The notes: generated from the letters alone by a model not told the origin. A stretch of DNA of 64,000 nucleotides from Eubacteriaceae bacterium (GCA_902362805.1 CABIXY010000003.1:672619-736618), one strand, 5' to 3'; counted from the stretch's first letter, positions 34,020-43,872 are shown. Numbers and translations are program-made.

Positions 34020-34889
34020 ATGCAAAGTATCTTCGACCAGATCAACCAATGGGTAAAAGACCTGTTGATCGGCTTCATCACCGGCAACCTGTCGGGCATG
34101 TTCGACGAGGTGAATACCAAGGTTGGAGATATTGCAAATCAGGTGGGGGAAACGCCGTCGGGCTGGAACGGCGGCGTTTTCTCCATGATTCAGAATATCT
34201 CCGAAACCGTGATAATCCCTATCGCGGGCATGATTCTAACCTTTGTCCTCACCTATGAGCTGATTCAGATGATAATTGACCGAAACAACCTCCATGACGT
34301 GGACACGTGGATTTTCTTCAAATGGATTTTCAAGACCTTTGTTGCGGTTTTCATCGTCACCCACACCTTTGACCTTGTGGTGGCCGTGTTCGACGTGGCC
34401 CAGCATATCGTTCAGGGCAGCGCCGGGGTAATCGGCGGCAACGCTAACATAGATATTTCGTCCGTGACCGCCAATCTGGAAACGACGCTGCAAGCTATGG
34501 AAATCCCGGAGCTTTTGGGGCTGTGCGTGGAATCGCTCTTAATCGGCCTCACCATGAAGGCCATGAGCCTGTGCATTTTCATCATCGTGTACGGGCGTAT
34601 GCTGGAAATTTACCTGATGTGTTCGGTCGGCCCCGTCCCCTTCGCTACGCTGGCAAACCGGGAATGGGGGCAGATCGGCACCAACTACTTAAAAAGCCTG
34701 TTCGCGCTGGGCTTCCAAGGCTTCCTCATTATGTGCTGCGTGGGGATTTACGCCGTGCTGGTACAGACCATTTCCACCGGCGCGGACATACACGCCGCTA
34801 TTTGGGGCTGCGCGGGGTACACGCTGCTTTTGTGCTTCGCCCTGTTCAAGACCGGCACACTGGCAAAATCCATCTTCAACGCCCATTAA
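34020..34889 (+). CDS. VirB6/TrbL-like conjugation membrane protein
   Basis: 289 residues with six or so membrane helices spaced over residues 50-280 (for example VIIPIAGMILTFVLTYEL and FVAVFIVTHTFDLVVAVFD). It is the polytopic inner component of the Gram-positive transfer channel, family CD0411/TrbL-like. It follows Maff2 as in related ICEs, 16 bases after its stop, so its promoter was probably separated from it by the IME insertion. GGGGG lies about 7 bases before the ATG. No lesion seen. Confidence 0.88.
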   Translation: MQSIFDQINQWVKDLLIGFITGNLSGMFDEVNTKVGDIANQVGETPSGWNGGVFSMIQNISETVIIPIAGMILTFVLTYELIQMIIDRNNLHDVDTWIFFKWIFKTFVAVFIVTHTFDLVVAVFDVAQHIVQGSAGVIGGNANIDISSVTANLETTLQAMEIPELLGLCVESLLIGLTMKAMSLCIFIIVYGRMLEIYLMCSVGPVPFATLANREWGQIGTNYLKSLFALGFQGFLIMCCVGIYAVLVQTISTGADIHAAIWGCAGYTLLLCFALFKTGTLAKSIFNAH

Positions 34890-34940
34890 GGGCCGCCCCC
34901 AGCCGGGCGGCCTTTCCTCATGGGCAGAAAGGAGGCAGAA

Positions 34941-35362
34941 ATGCCCTTTGTCCCTGTTCCCAAGGATTTTCCCGTGTAAAGAACAAAATCGCCTTCAACC
35001 TCACCAGAAGGCAGCTCGTTTGTTTCTCGGTCGCGGGGGCCGTGGGGATTCCCTTTTATATTTTCAGCCGGTCGTCCCTCGGCAACGACGTGGCCGCGCT
35101 GTGCATGATCGGCCTCATGTTCCCGTTCTTTGCTCTCGCCATGTACGAGAAGGACGGGCAGCCGCTTGAAAAAATCATCTTCCATTTTATCCGCGCCCGG
35201 TTCCTCTGGCCCGGTGTGCGGCCCTACCAGACCAACAACCTATACGCCGCTTTGGAGCGGCAGACGCAACTTGACAAGGAGGTGCAGCTACTTGAAGCAA
35301 AAGACCAAAAATCCGGCAAGCCCGCCCGCCGCAAGGCAGCCGCTAAGAATCGCCGGGCCTGA
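34941..35362 (+). pseudogene. prgI: PrgI-family conjugation protein, frameshifted
   Basis: The gene starts well (GAAAGGAGG site, ATG at 34941, MPFVPVPKDF) but stops after 12 codons at 34977-34979. One additional T in the run at 34967-34970 restores a PrgI frame: KDFSRVKNKIAFNLT onward, with two membrane helices, ending KNRRA at 35362 (140 residues). PrgI is a small membrane partner of the VirB4 ATPase, normally required for transfer. The cause could be a real mutation, slippage rescue or a sequencing error in a homopolymer. Confidence 0.8.
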
Positions 35363-37736
35363 CGCCCGGCTTTCCGGCGCGGAGAGGCGGCGGCTGGCCG
35401 CTTCGGTGAAGAAGGCCAAACGCGACGGAAAAATCCCCAAGAGCGCCCAGCAGACCATTCCCTACCGGGAAATGATGAAGGACGGCATGTGCCGTGTCAC
35501 CGACAAGCTCTATACCAAGACCCTTTCCTTTCAGGACGTGAATTACCAGCTGGCCCAGCCGGAGGACAAGACGCAGATTTTTGACGGCTGGTGCGACTTC
35601 CTGAACTACTTTGACCCCTCTATCGGCGTCCAGCTCTCGTTCATCAACCAGCATGTGGACATGAGCGGCTTTGAACAGTCGATTGCCATTCCCGACCGTG
35701 GGGACGGCTTCGACCCGGTGCGCCATGAGTACGCCGACATGCTGCAATCCCAGCTTGCCAAGGGCAACAACGGGCTTGTGAAGCGCAAATTTATCACCTT
35801 CGGCGTGGAGGCCGACACGCCGCAGACGGCCCGCCTCCGCATGGAGCGTATCGAGGCCGACGTGCGGGGCAATTTCAAGGCGCTGGGCGTCCGCTCCACG
35901 GCCCTCACCGGCTACGACCGGCTGGAACTCCTGCACGGCATGTTCCACCCCGGCAGCAAAGAGCGGTTCCGCTTCGCGTGGGACGGCCTCGCCAAGACCG
36001 GCCTTTCCAGCAAGGATTTTATCGCCCCCAGCAGCTTTGACTTCCGGGGCGGCAAGACCTTCAAGATTGGGGACACGTGGGGCGCGGTTTCCTTCCTGCA
36101 AATTCTGGCCCCGGAGCTGAACGACCGTATGCTTGCCGACCTTCTGGATATGGACACCCCCGTTATCGTGACCCTGCATTTCCATTCCATCGACCAGACG
36201 GAGGCAATCAAGACCATCAAACGCAAGCTGTCGGACATAGAAAAGTCCAAAATTGAAGAACAGAAAAAGGCCGTCCGCTCCGGCTATGATATGGACGTGC
36301 TGCCCCCTGACCTTGTGACCTATGCGAGGGAGGCCAAGACCCTGCTTGACGACCTGCAATCCCGCAACGAGCGCATGTTTCTGGCGACCGTCCTTGTGGT
36401 GAACACGGCGCAGACCCGCGCCCAGCTGGAAAACAACGTCTTTCAGGCCGCCGGTATCGCGCAGAAATACAACTGTGCTTTGAAGCGGCTGGACTGGCAG
36501 CAGGAACAGGGGCTTATGTCCTCCCTGCCGCTGGGCCTCAACCAGATTGAGATTGAACGGGGCCTTACCACCAGCAGCACGGCAATCTTCGTCCCCTTCA
36601 CCACCGAGGAAATTTTTATGTCGGGGGAGGCGCTTTATTACGGTATCAACGCCCTGTCCAGCAACCTTATCATGGCCGACCGCAAGCGCCTGAAAAATCC
36701 AAACGGCCTAATTTTGGGCGTTCCCGGTTCCGGCAAGAGTTTTTCGGCCAAGCGGGAAATGACAAACGCCTTCCTCATTACGCAGGACGATATTCTGATC
36801 GCGGACGCTGAATCGGAGTACGTTTCGCTGGTGGAGCATTTGGGCGGGCAGGTGGTGAAATTCTCCCCGTCCTCCAAGCAGTACGCGAATCCTATGGATT
36901 TGAACATGTATTGCGGCGACGAAAACCCTGTGGCCCTGAAAAGTGATTTTATCCTCTCCATCTGCGACCCCACGATTGGGGGCAAGGCGGGCTTGCAGCC
37001 AATGGAAAAGGCTATTCTTGACCGCTGTGTGCGTATCGTCTGCAACGAGTTTTTCAAGAACCCCAAGCCGGAGAACATGCCGATTTTGCAAGACGTGTAC
37101 GAGGCGATGAAGGCCCAGCCGGAGCCGGAGGCCAAGCAGATGGCCGTTGCCTTCGAGCTGTATGTTTTGGGCAGTTTGAGCGTGTTCAACCATCGAACCA
37201 ACATCAACCTGCATAACCGGCTGGTGTGCTTTGATTACAAAGATTTGGGCAAGCAGCTGAAAGAGATCGCCATGCTGATTATGCAAGACCAGATTGAAAA
37301 TCGCGTGGCCCTCAACTGGACGCGCCACAAATACACATGGTACTATGCGGACGAATTTCATCTGCTTTTGCGGGAGCCGCAGACGGCGGCGTATAGTTCC
37401 AGTGCGTGGAAACGCTTGCGGAAAAGAGGGGGAATCCCGACGGGAATTACCCAAAATATTTCTGATTTGCTGCGCTCCTACGAGGTGGAAACCATCTTTG
37501 AAAACAGCGATTTTGTCTACATGCTGTCCCAAGCGCCGGGCGACCGGGCGATTCTGGCGCAGAAGCTGGGCATTTCCCCGACCCAGCTATCCTATGTCAC
37601 CAACTCAAACGCCGGGGAGGGCCTTCTATTCTACGGCGATACCATTATCCCGTTTATCGACCATTTCCCGCAGAACACGGCCCTCTACAAGATTATGACG
37701 ACCCGGCCCGCCGATGTGGAGGCCGACAATGGCTAG
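35292..37736 (+). CDS. VirB4-like conjugation ATPase
   Basis: 814 residues. Energises the transfer channel. Walker A GVPGSGKSFSA near residue 480-490, Walker B region YTWYYADEFHLLL near 695 and RGGIPTGITQN after it are clear. The frame is open further upstream, but the TTG at 35292 is chosen because AAGGAGG lies 9 bases before it and the upstream part is the PrgI gene in another frame. It overlaps PrgI by 71 bases and the next gene by 8, implying tight translational coupling. Confidence 0.93.
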   Translation: MKQKTKNPASPPAARQPLRIAGPDARLSGAERRRLAASVKKAKRDGKIPKSAQQTIPYREMMKDGMCRVTDKLYTKTLSFQDVNYQLAQPEDKTQIFDGWCDFLNYFDPSIGVQLSFINQHVDMSGFEQSIAIPDRGDGFDPVRHEYADMLQSQLAKGNNGLVKRKFITFGVEADTPQTARLRMERIEADVRGNFKALGVRSTALTGYDRLELLHGMFHPGSKERFRFAWDGLAKTGLSSKDFIAPSSFDFRGGKTFKIGDTWGAVSFLQILAPELNDRMLADLLDMDTPVIVTLHFHSIDQTEAIKTIKRKLSDIEKSKIEEQKKAVRSGYDMDVLPPDLVTYAREAKTLLDDLQSRNERMFLATVLVVNTAQTRAQLENNVFQAAGIAQKYNCALKRLDWQQEQGLMSSLPLGLNQIEIERGLTTSSTAIFVPFTTEEIFMSGEALYYGINALSSNLIMADRKRLKNPNGLILGVPGSGKSFSAKREMTNAFLITQDDILIADAESEYVSLVEHLGGQVVKFSPSSKQYANPMDLNMYCGDENPVALKSDFILSICDPTIGGKAGLQPMEKAILDRCVRIVCNEFFKNPKPENMPILQDVYEAMKAQPEPEAKQMAVAFELYVLGSLSVFNHRTNINLHNRLVCFDYKDLGKQLKEIAMLIMQDQIENRVALNWTRHKYTWYYADEFHLLLREPQTAAYSSSAWKRLRKRGGIPTGITQNISDLLRSYEVETIFENSDFVYMLSQAPGDRAILAQKLGISPTQLSYVTNSNAGEGLLFYGDTIIPFIDHFPQNTALYKIMTTRPADVEADNG

Positions 37737-39861
37737 GCGGGAGCCGCCCGGCCCGGAGCCGGGCAGACCGCGCCGGGAAACAGGGTATTACCAGAAATTC
37801 ACCGACAAGCCCACGGCGGAGCCGGAGCCGGATTCTTCTTCCAGCCTGTATGATTCTCCGCAGGGGAAGGACGCCGGGCCGCCCCAAGGGGCGGACGGCT
37901 CCACCGATAGGCTGCATGGCGCTGGCCCGGAGGAACCGGGGCGGCTGCGCTTCCACCGGGACGGCCAGCTGGAGGGGGCCGGAGATCCGCCCCACGGCGG
38001 CAAGCAGACCGGCACCCGGTATACGAAACGCTTTGCCCCCGACGGGGAGGACTACGCTTCCCGGCTCCATTTTGAGAAGGACGAGCTGCCCCCGGAGGAC
38101 AAGGGCGCGACTGGGGCCGGGCCAAAACCGCCGCCGCAGGAGGACGGCCCCACCGGGGAGGCCCACGGGGAACAGGTCGGGGGCGGAAGCTCCCGCCAGC
38201 AGAAGAAGGCCGACCGCGCCAAGGGGCGGGCTGACCGATACAGCGACCGGCTCCAAGAGGCCCGCGACGATTTGCCCACCCGCCGCCGTTTGCGCTTTTC
38301 CAAGGAGCGCGACCCGGAAACCATGAAGCCCCGCCGCCGTCCCCGTATCGTAAAGGAGGTAAAGCCGGAGGGCAGCCGCAGCCGATTGGCCGGGGCCGCG
38401 CTGGGCGTGGGCCGTGCCGTGGATTTGAAGGTACACCAGAAAATCCATGAAGTGGAGCATGAGAACGTCGGCACGGAGGCGGCCCATAAAACCGAGCTGA
38501 CCGCCGAAAATCTGGCTGCCTCCACCGTCCGCTTCGCCCATCGGCACCATAAGGCCAAGCCGTACCGCACTGTCCGCAAATGGGAGCGCCGGGCGGCAAG
38601 GGCCAACGTGGACTATCTGTACCAGAAGGCCCTTTTGGAGAATCCCCAGCTGGCAAGCAATCCCCTGTCCCGCTTCCAGCAGAAGCGCCGTATCAAGCAG
38701 CAGTACCAGAAGGCGGCGCGGGAGGCCAAGCGGGGCGCGGCTGCGGCCACCACCACCGCAAAGAGGGCAAGGGACGCCGTGGGGACGGCGGGCCGGGCTG
38801 TCCTGACCTTCGTTTCCCACCACAAGGGGGCTGTGCTGATTGCCGTTGTCGTGGTGCTGGTGGTGTTCTTCTTCGCCTCCTGCGTTTCGTCCTGTTCCTC
38901 CCTGCTCTCCGGGGGCTTCGGCTCTGTGCTGGGGACTTCCTACGGCTCCGAGGACGTGGACATTAAAGGGGCCGACGAGGACTATACCGCGCTGGAAAAG
39001 GAGCTGCAACAGGAGATTGCCAACATGGAAAGCACCCACCCCGGCTACGATGAATACCGCTACCATGTGGACGAGATCGGCCACAATCCCTACGAGCTGG
39101 CTTCCTACCTCACCGCCAAGCTGCAAGAGTACACCCGCGCCGACGTTCAGGCCGAGCTTCGCGCCCTGTTCGACGCGCAATACAAGCTCACCCTGACGGA
39201 AACCGTGGAGGTGCGTTATCGGACGGAAACACATACCGACGCGGACGGCAACGAATATGAGGAAGAAGTTGCCTATGATTACTACATTCTGACCGTGACC
39301 CTCACCAACAAGACCCTGCCCGCCACGGTGAACGTGCTGCTGACTGACGACCAGAAAACCATCTATTCGGCCACCTTACAGGTGAAGGGCAACAAGCCCT
39401 ATCTGTGGGACGACATTTACACGGGCGGCGGGGACGCTGACCCCGGCCCCTCCTACGAAATACCGGGGGAGGCTCTTTCCGACCCGGCCTTTGCCGCTCT
39501 CATGGAGGAAGCCACCAAGTATTTAGGCTACCCCTACGTGTGGGGCGGTTCCTCTCCCAGCACGTCCTTTGACTGTTCGGGCTTTGTCTGCTGGGTATTT
39601 ACACACTCCGGCGTCCACAACCTGCCCCGGACGACGGCTACCGGCATTTATAACCAGTGCGCCATTGTGTCCCCCTCCGAGGCAAAACCGGGGGACTGTA
39701 TTTTCTTCACCGGCACCTATGACAGCGCCGGGCCGGTATCGCACATCGGCATTTATGTGGGCGACGGCATGATGATTCACTGTGGCGACCCGATCAAATA
39801 CGCCAACATCAACACGAACTACTGGCAGCAACATTTCTACGCCTTCGGGCGGCTGAATTAG
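37729..39861 (+). CDS. CD1108-family conjugation protein with NlpC/P60 hydrolase
   Basis: 710 residues. Residues 1-360 are a long, very charged, low-complexity cytoplasmic region. A membrane segment (about 370-395, IAVVVVLVVFFFASCVSSC) precedes an extracellular part with a coiled stretch and a C-terminal NlpC/P60 peptidase domain (about 590-710): catalytic Cys in SFDCSGFVCW, His in GPVSHIGIYVG. It cuts cell-wall peptides so the channel can pass. It starts 8 bases inside VirB4. Confidence 0.9.
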   Translation: MARREPPGPEPGRPRRETGYYQKFTDKPTAEPEPDSSSSLYDSPQGKDAGPPQGADGSTDRLHGAGPEEPGRLRFHRDGQLEGAGDPPHGGKQTGTRYTKRFAPDGEDYASRLHFEKDELPPEDKGATGAGPKPPPQEDGPTGEAHGEQVGGGSSRQQKKADRAKGRADRYSDRLQEARDDLPTRRRLRFSKERDPETMKPRRRPRIVKEVKPEGSRSRLAGAALGVGRAVDLKVHQKIHEVEHENVGTEAAHKTELTAENLAASTVRFAHRHHKAKPYRTVRKWERRAARANVDYLYQKALLENPQLASNPLSRFQQKRRIKQQYQKAAREAKRGAAAATTTAKRARDAVGTAGRAVLTFVSHHKGAVLIAVVVVLVVFFFASCVSSCSSLLSGGFGSVLGTSYGSEDVDIKGADEDYTALEKELQQEIANMESTHPGYDEYRYHVDEIGHNPYELASYLTAKLQEYTRADVQAELRALFDAQYKLTLTETVEVRYRTETHTDADGNEYEEEVAYDYYILTVTLTNKTLPATVNVLLTDDQKTIYSATLQVKGNKPYLWDDIYTGGGDADPGPSYEIPGEALSDPAFAALMEEATKYLGYPYVWGGSSPSTSFDCSGFVCWVFTHSGVHNLPRTTATGIYNQCAIVSPSEAKPGDCIFFTGTYDSAGPVSHIGIYVGDGMMIHCGDPIKYANINTNYWQQHFYAFGRLN

Positions 39862-39877
39862 AAGGGAGGCTTTGCCT

Positions 39878-40189
39878 GTGGAAACGGGAAAGACCATCGG
39901 CCAGCTGATTGACGAGGCGCGCAGGGCTTCCGGCGCGCCCACACTGGCCGGGCATGACATTATGGATTTAATGCGCTTTGACGAAAACACCCGGCACATG
40001 ATTGTGTTCGACGTGTTAAGCCATGATTCCCCTGTGGGCTTCAAGGGGGAGCGTATGCGCCTGTTCCTCACCGACGAGGGGTACAAGAAGGCGCTGGCCG
40101 CGCAGGAGAAGGGCCAGACCAAGATTCTCAACCACGCGAAAGTGTTTTCCGGCCACCTGCGCTACGACCACAAAGACCGGGTACTTTGA
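39878..40189 (+). CDS. ICE conserved hypothetical protein
   Basis: 103 residues, mostly helical, soluble. I do not recognise a domain. It starts with a GTG at 39878, 8 bases after GGGAGG; a TTG two codons earlier would be too close to the site. It lies 16 bases after the hydrolase and 16 before the DUF4315 gene, inside the transfer operon. Confidence 0.65.
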   Translation: METGKTIGQLIDEARRASGAPTLAGHDIMDLMRFDENTRHMIVFDVLSHDSPVGFKGERMRLFLTDEGYKKALAAQEKGQTKILNHAKVFSGHLRYDHKDRVL

Positions 40190-40205
40190 AAGGAGATTTG
40201 AGCTT

Positions 40206-40445
40206 ATGAAGATTGAACGTATCGACCAAGAACTTGAAAAGGCGCGGGCCAAGGCCGCCGAATGGCAGGCCAAGGTTCGGGAGCTGGAAAAGCTGCGGCA
40301 GGAGGAAGAAAACACGCAGATTGTCCAGATGGTGCGCGCCCTAAATATGACGCCCTCCCAGCTGGCCGATTTCCTCAAAAACCAGAAGGCGGCCCCCGCC
40401 GCCTCTATCCGTGAAAAGGAGGTAACAGTACATGATGAAGATTAA
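40206..40445 (+). CDS. DUF4315-family ICE protein
   Basis: 79 residues. An N-terminal coiled coil (RIDQELEKARAKAAEWQAKV) is followed by a helix-turn-helix-like segment (MVRALNMTPSQLADFLKNQ). Typical DUF4315 protein of Clostridia ICEs with unknown function. AAAGGAG precedes the ATG. It overlaps the DUF4366 gene by 14 bases. Confidence 0.85.
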   Translation: MKIERIDQELEKARAKAAEWQAKVRELEKLRQEEENTQIVQMVRALNMTPSQLADFLKNQKAAPAASIREKEVTVHDED

Positions 40446-41184
40446 GACCCGCGCGGCTGCGGCCCTGTCCGTGGCCCTGCTTTTGCTGGCGGCCCTGCCT
40501 GTGACCGCCTACGCCCAGAGCGACGAACCGGCGGAGGACGCCACGCCCCCCGCGCAGAGCGAAACCACCACGGCCAAGCCCTTCACCCCGGAGGGGACGG
40601 GAACCGTCGTGGATAACGCCACCGACGAGGACGGCAAGGAATTTTACACCATCACCACCCCGTCCGAGCATGTGTTTTATCTGGTAGTGGATAAGCAGAG
40701 GGACAGCGAAAACGTCTACTTTCTGGACGCCGTAACCGAAAAGGACTTGCTGGCGCTGGCGGAAAGCGACGGTGCGGACGCTGCCGGTTCCACGCCCTCC
40801 ACCCCGGAGGCGCAGACCTGCACATGCAAAGTGAAGTGTGAGCCGGGTACGGTTGATACCGCTTGCCCCGTATGCAAAAACGACCTGACCGGCTGTACCG
40901 CCAAGGCTGCGGAGCCTTCCGGCGAACCGGCCCCGGAGGAACCGGCCAAGGCGGAGCCGAAAAGCAATACCGGCGTGATTGTGATTCTCCTGCTGGTGGT
41001 GCTGGGGGCCGGGACCGTGGGCTATTATGTCAAGATCGTGAAGCCCAAAAAGGAGCTGGACGCTGCGGACGACTTCGACGACATAGAATTTATGGACGGC
41101 CCCGCTGACGACGATCTGCCGGAGCCGGAGGGCTACGACGAGCTGGAAAGCGGCCCCGATGATGGAGAGGGGGACGGCAAATGA
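40432..41184 (+). CDS. DUF4366 secreted/membrane ICE protein
   Basis: 250 residues. A signal peptide (about 1-28, ending AYA) and a membrane segment near 183-203 place a Cys-containing middle part outside the cell, with the acidic C-terminus inside. CTCKVKCEPG and CPVCKND give five cysteines that might form disulfides. DUF4366 proteins are fixed members of this ICE type, but their job is unknown. Start is set by GGAGG, 9 bases before the ATG at 40432. Confidence 0.85.
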   Translation: MMKIKTRAAAALSVALLLLAALPVTAYAQSDEPAEDATPPAQSETTTAKPFTPEGTGTVVDNATDEDGKEFYTITTPSEHVFYLVVDKQRDSENVYFLDAVTEKDLLALAESDGADAAGSTPSTPEAQTCTCKVKCEPGTVDTACPVCKNDLTGCTAKAAEPSGEPAPEEPAKAEPKSNTGVIVILLLVVLGAGTVGYYVKIVKPKKELDAADDFDDIEFMDGPADDDLPEPEGYDELESGPDDGEGDGK

Positions 41185-41375
41185 CCTATTTCACCGATTC
41201 CCCGTTTGAAAGAATGATGGTGCAGCGGCCCCGGAGCAATCCGGGGCCTTCGTCTGCTCCGAAACCGCCAAGCCCCTGCGCGGGGTGCGGCTGCGCCGGT
41301 TCCCGGCCCTGCGTGGGTACGTGTATGCGGGAGCTGATGGAGAAAAAGGAGGCGAAACAGGAATGTGCCGATTAG
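41181..41375 (+). CDS. Small Cys-rich ICE protein
   Basis: 64 residues, Pro-rich with CAGCGCAGSRPCVGTC in the centre. It overlaps the DUF4366 stop by 4 bases (ATGA) and the topoisomerase start by 13 bases. The repeated Cys suggest metal binding. I do not recognise a named family. Confidence 0.6.
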   Translation: MTYFTDSPFERMMVQRPRSNPGPSSAPKPPSPCAGCGCAGSRPCVGTCMRELMEKKEAKQECAD

Positions 41376-43450
41376 TGATTGCGGAAAAGCCCAGCGTGGG
41401 ACAGGCAATCGCCCACGTGTTGGGCGCGACGGAGCGCGGGGACGGGTACATGGAGGGCGGCGGCTGGCTGGTGAGCTGGTGTGTGGGCCACCTCGTCGGG
41501 CTGGCCCCTGCCGACGCCTATGACCCCAAGTATTCCAAGTGGGCCTATGAGGATTTGCCTATCGTGCCGGCGTGCTGGCAGTATGTGGCCGACCAGACCA
41601 AGGAAAAGCAACTGGCCGTGCTGCGGGCGCTGATGGGCCGGGAGGACATTTCCGCCGTGGTATGCGCCACCGACGCCGGGCGGGAGGGACAGCTCATTTT
41701 CCAGCTGGTATATGACTTCTGCGGCTGTAACAAGCCCACCCTGCGCCTGTGGATTTCCTCGATGGAGGAACAGGCAATCCGGGAGGGCTTCGACCGGCTG
41801 AAAGACGGGGCCGACTATGACCGGCTCTATCAATCGGCCCTGTGCCGTTCCCAAGCCGACTGGCTGGTGGGTATCAACGCGACCCGGCTTTTCTCCGTCC
41901 TGTACCATCGGACGCTGAACGTGGGCCGGGTACAGACCCCCACGCTGGCCCTGCTGGTGGAGCGGGAGGCCGCGATTGCCGCCTTCAAGAAGGAGAAGTT
42001 CTATACCGTCCAGCTCATGGCCGGGGCGCTCACCGCCGAGGGCGACCGCATGAAGGACAAGAAGGACGCCGAGAACATGCGGACGGCCTGTGACGGCCAG
42101 ACGGCCACCGTCCAGAAGGTGGAGAAGAAGGAGAAGGCCCAGTTGCCGCCCAAACTGTACGACCTGACGGGCTTACAGCGGGAGGCCAACCGGCTCTACG
42201 GCTACACGGCCCAACAGACCCTTGACTACACGCAAGCCCTGTATGAAAAGCGGCTGGTGACATACCCCCGTACCGATTCCCGGTATCTCACCGAGGACAT
42301 GGCTGCGGAGCTGCCCGCGCTGGTGGAGGCCGTGGCCGGGGTGCTGCCCTTCTTTTACGGGCTTCGGCCCTCTGTGAACGCCGGGCAGGTGGTAGACGGC
42401 TCCAAGGTGTCCGACCATCACGCGATTATCCCCACACCCTCCATGCCGGGGGCTGACCTCCCCGGCCTCCCCGCCGGTGAAAAGGCCGTGCTGTATCTGA
42501 TCGCGGCCCGGCTGGTATGCGCCGTGGGAGAAAAGAGCGTCACCGCTGAAACCACCCTGTCCCTCTCCTGCGGAGGCCATACCTTCACGGCCAAGGGCTG
42601 CACTGTCACCGCCGAGGGCTGGAAGGCCGCCGACCATGCTTTCCGGGCCACCCTGAAAGAGCGGGAGGACGGCAAGGAGCCGGACGGGGGCCTTCTGCCG
42701 GAGCTGGCCGAGGGGCAGGAGCTTTCCGGCGTGACTGCCTCCCTGCGGGAAGGCGCCACCGCCCCACCCAAGCATTTCACGGAGGACACGCTGCTTTCCG
42801 CTATGGAGTGCGCCGGGGGCGGTGATATGCCGGAGGACGCCGAGCGCAAGGGGCTGGGGACGCCCGCGACGAGAGCCGGTATCATTGAAAAGCTGGTGAA
42901 AACCGGCTTTGTAGAACGGAAACAGCGCGCCCTTCTTCCCACGCAGAAGGGCCACAACCTGATTGCCGTCCTCCCGGAGCTGGTGAAGTCCCCGGCCCTC
43001 ACCGCCGAGTGGGAGCAGAAATTGAAGCAGGTGGAGCGCGGGGAACTGGACAGCGCCGACTTCATGGCGGGCATTACCCAGCTTACCGCCGAGCTGGTGG
43101 GCCAGTATGGGGCGCTGCGGGAATCCGCTGATACTTCTTTGTTCCAGCCGGTACGGGAGGCCGTGGGCGTCTGCCCCCGCTGTGGCGGCAAGGTGGTGGA
43201 GATACCCAAGGGTTTTGTCTGTGAAAACCGCGATTGCGGCTTCGCCATGTGGAAGGGCAGCCGGTTCTTCACGGCCAAGAAAAAGGAGCTGACGGCCAAG
43301 ACCGCCGCCGCCCTTCTCAAAACCGGGCGGGCCAAGCTCACCGGCTGCTGCTCCGAAAAGAGCGGCAAGACCTACGACGCCGTGGCGGTACTGGACGACA
43401 CGGGCGGCCAGTATGTGAATTTCAAGCTGGAATTTCCAGACAGGAAGTAA
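41363..43450 (+). CDS. DNA topoisomerase III (type IA), ICE-encoded
   Basis: 695 residues. The toprim domain (VIAEKPSVGQAIA, acidic CATDAGREGQLI) is followed by the type IA core with the catalytic tyrosine in RLVTYPRTDSRYL, and a C-terminal zinc-finger-like stretch (CPRCGGKVVE...CENRDCGF). It probably resolves DNA during ICE replication or transfer. GGAGG lies about 10 bases before the ATG at 41363. No domain is missing. Confidence 0.94.
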   Translation: MCRLVIAEKPSVGQAIAHVLGATERGDGYMEGGGWLVSWCVGHLVGLAPADAYDPKYSKWAYEDLPIVPACWQYVADQTKEKQLAVLRALMGREDISAVVCATDAGREGQLIFQLVYDFCGCNKPTLRLWISSMEEQAIREGFDRLKDGADYDRLYQSALCRSQADWLVGINATRLFSVLYHRTLNVGRVQTPTLALLVEREAAIAAFKKEKFYTVQLMAGALTAEGDRMKDKKDAENMRTACDGQTATVQKVEKKEKAQLPPKLYDLTGLQREANRLYGYTAQQTLDYTQALYEKRLVTYPRTDSRYLTEDMAAELPALVEAVAGVLPFFYGLRPSVNAGQVVDGSKVSDHHAIIPTPSMPGADLPGLPAGEKAVLYLIAARLVCAVGEKSVTAETTLSLSCGGHTFTAKGCTVTAEGWKAADHAFRATLKEREDGKEPDGGLLPELAEGQELSGVTASLREGATAPPKHFTEDTLLSAMECAGGGDMPEDAERKGLGTPATRAGIIEKLVKTGFVERKQRALLPTQKGHNLIAVLPELVKSPALTAEWEQKLKQVERGELDSADFMAGITQLTAELVGQYGALRESADTSLFQPVREAVGVCPRCGGKVVEIPKGFVCENRDCGFAMWKGSRFFTAKKKELTAKTAAALLKTGRAKLTGCCSEKSGKTYDAVAVLDDTGGQYVNFKLEFPDRK

Positions 43451-43462
43451 AGGGGGCGGCCT

Positions 43463-43759
43463 ATGAAGAAAACCAAAATCGAGCAGGAAACCATTATCCT
43501 GTTCAACGAGAAAGAGCCGACCGCCGAGATTTACACCCACAACGCCGCGCTGAAGGAACGGGTGCGGCGCTATGCCGAGCGGCACCCCGGCCTTGCCGTG
43601 CTGAAGGAGGACGGCGGGCCGGGAGAGGCCGCGACCTGCAAGGTGGATAAACGGCGTCTGTCCATCGTCCTCACCGACCCTCCCAGCCGGGAGCGCAGCG
43701 AAAAGGCCCGCGCGAAAATGGCAGAGATCAACAGGCGCAGGGAGCAGACCGGGCAGTAA
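43463..43759 (+). CDS. ICE conserved hypothetical protein
   Basis: 98 residues, charged and soluble. The first half (ETIILFNEKEPTAEIYTHNAA) looks like a small alpha-beta fold seen in ICE accessory genes. It ends in a basic helix. A strong terminator at 43770-43872 follows, so it is the last gene of the topoisomerase unit. Confidence 0.7.
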   Translation: MKKTKIEQETIILFNEKEPTAEIYTHNAALKERVRRYAERHPGLAVLKEDGGPGEAATCKVDKRRLSIVLTDPPSRERSEKARAKMAEINRRREQTGQ

Positions 43760-43769
43760 CTTATTTTCC

Positions 43770-43872
43770 GGCGGTTCGTACCGGGCGGGCGCGCCCTTTC
43801 GGGGGTGGCGGTATGTTTCCCCATGCGTTGGAAGCAAGCCGTTTTTCCCCCGGTACGAACCGCCTCTTTTTT
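43770..43872 (+). terminator. Large-loop terminator after the topoisomerase unit
   Basis: GGCGGTTCGTACCGGG (43770-43785) pairs with CCGGTACGAACCGCC (43850-43864), 15 base pairs, followed by TCTTTTTTT. The loop is about 64 bases, unusually large. Confidence 0.8.

Noticed and set aside
37693..39234. A 513-codon minus-strand frame opposite the VirB4/hydrolase genes.
   Set aside because: Common in GC-rich coding DNA; sequence is low-complexity Gly/Arg/Leu and the opposite strand holds the real genes.
39872..39877. TTG start for the hypothetical gene at 39.9 kb.
   Set aside because: It is too close to the GGGAGG ribosome site; the GTG two codons later has proper spacing.
42173..43837. A 554-codon minus-strand frame opposite topoisomerase III.
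   Set aside because: Antisense shadow of a clear type IA topoisomerase; no ribosome site.
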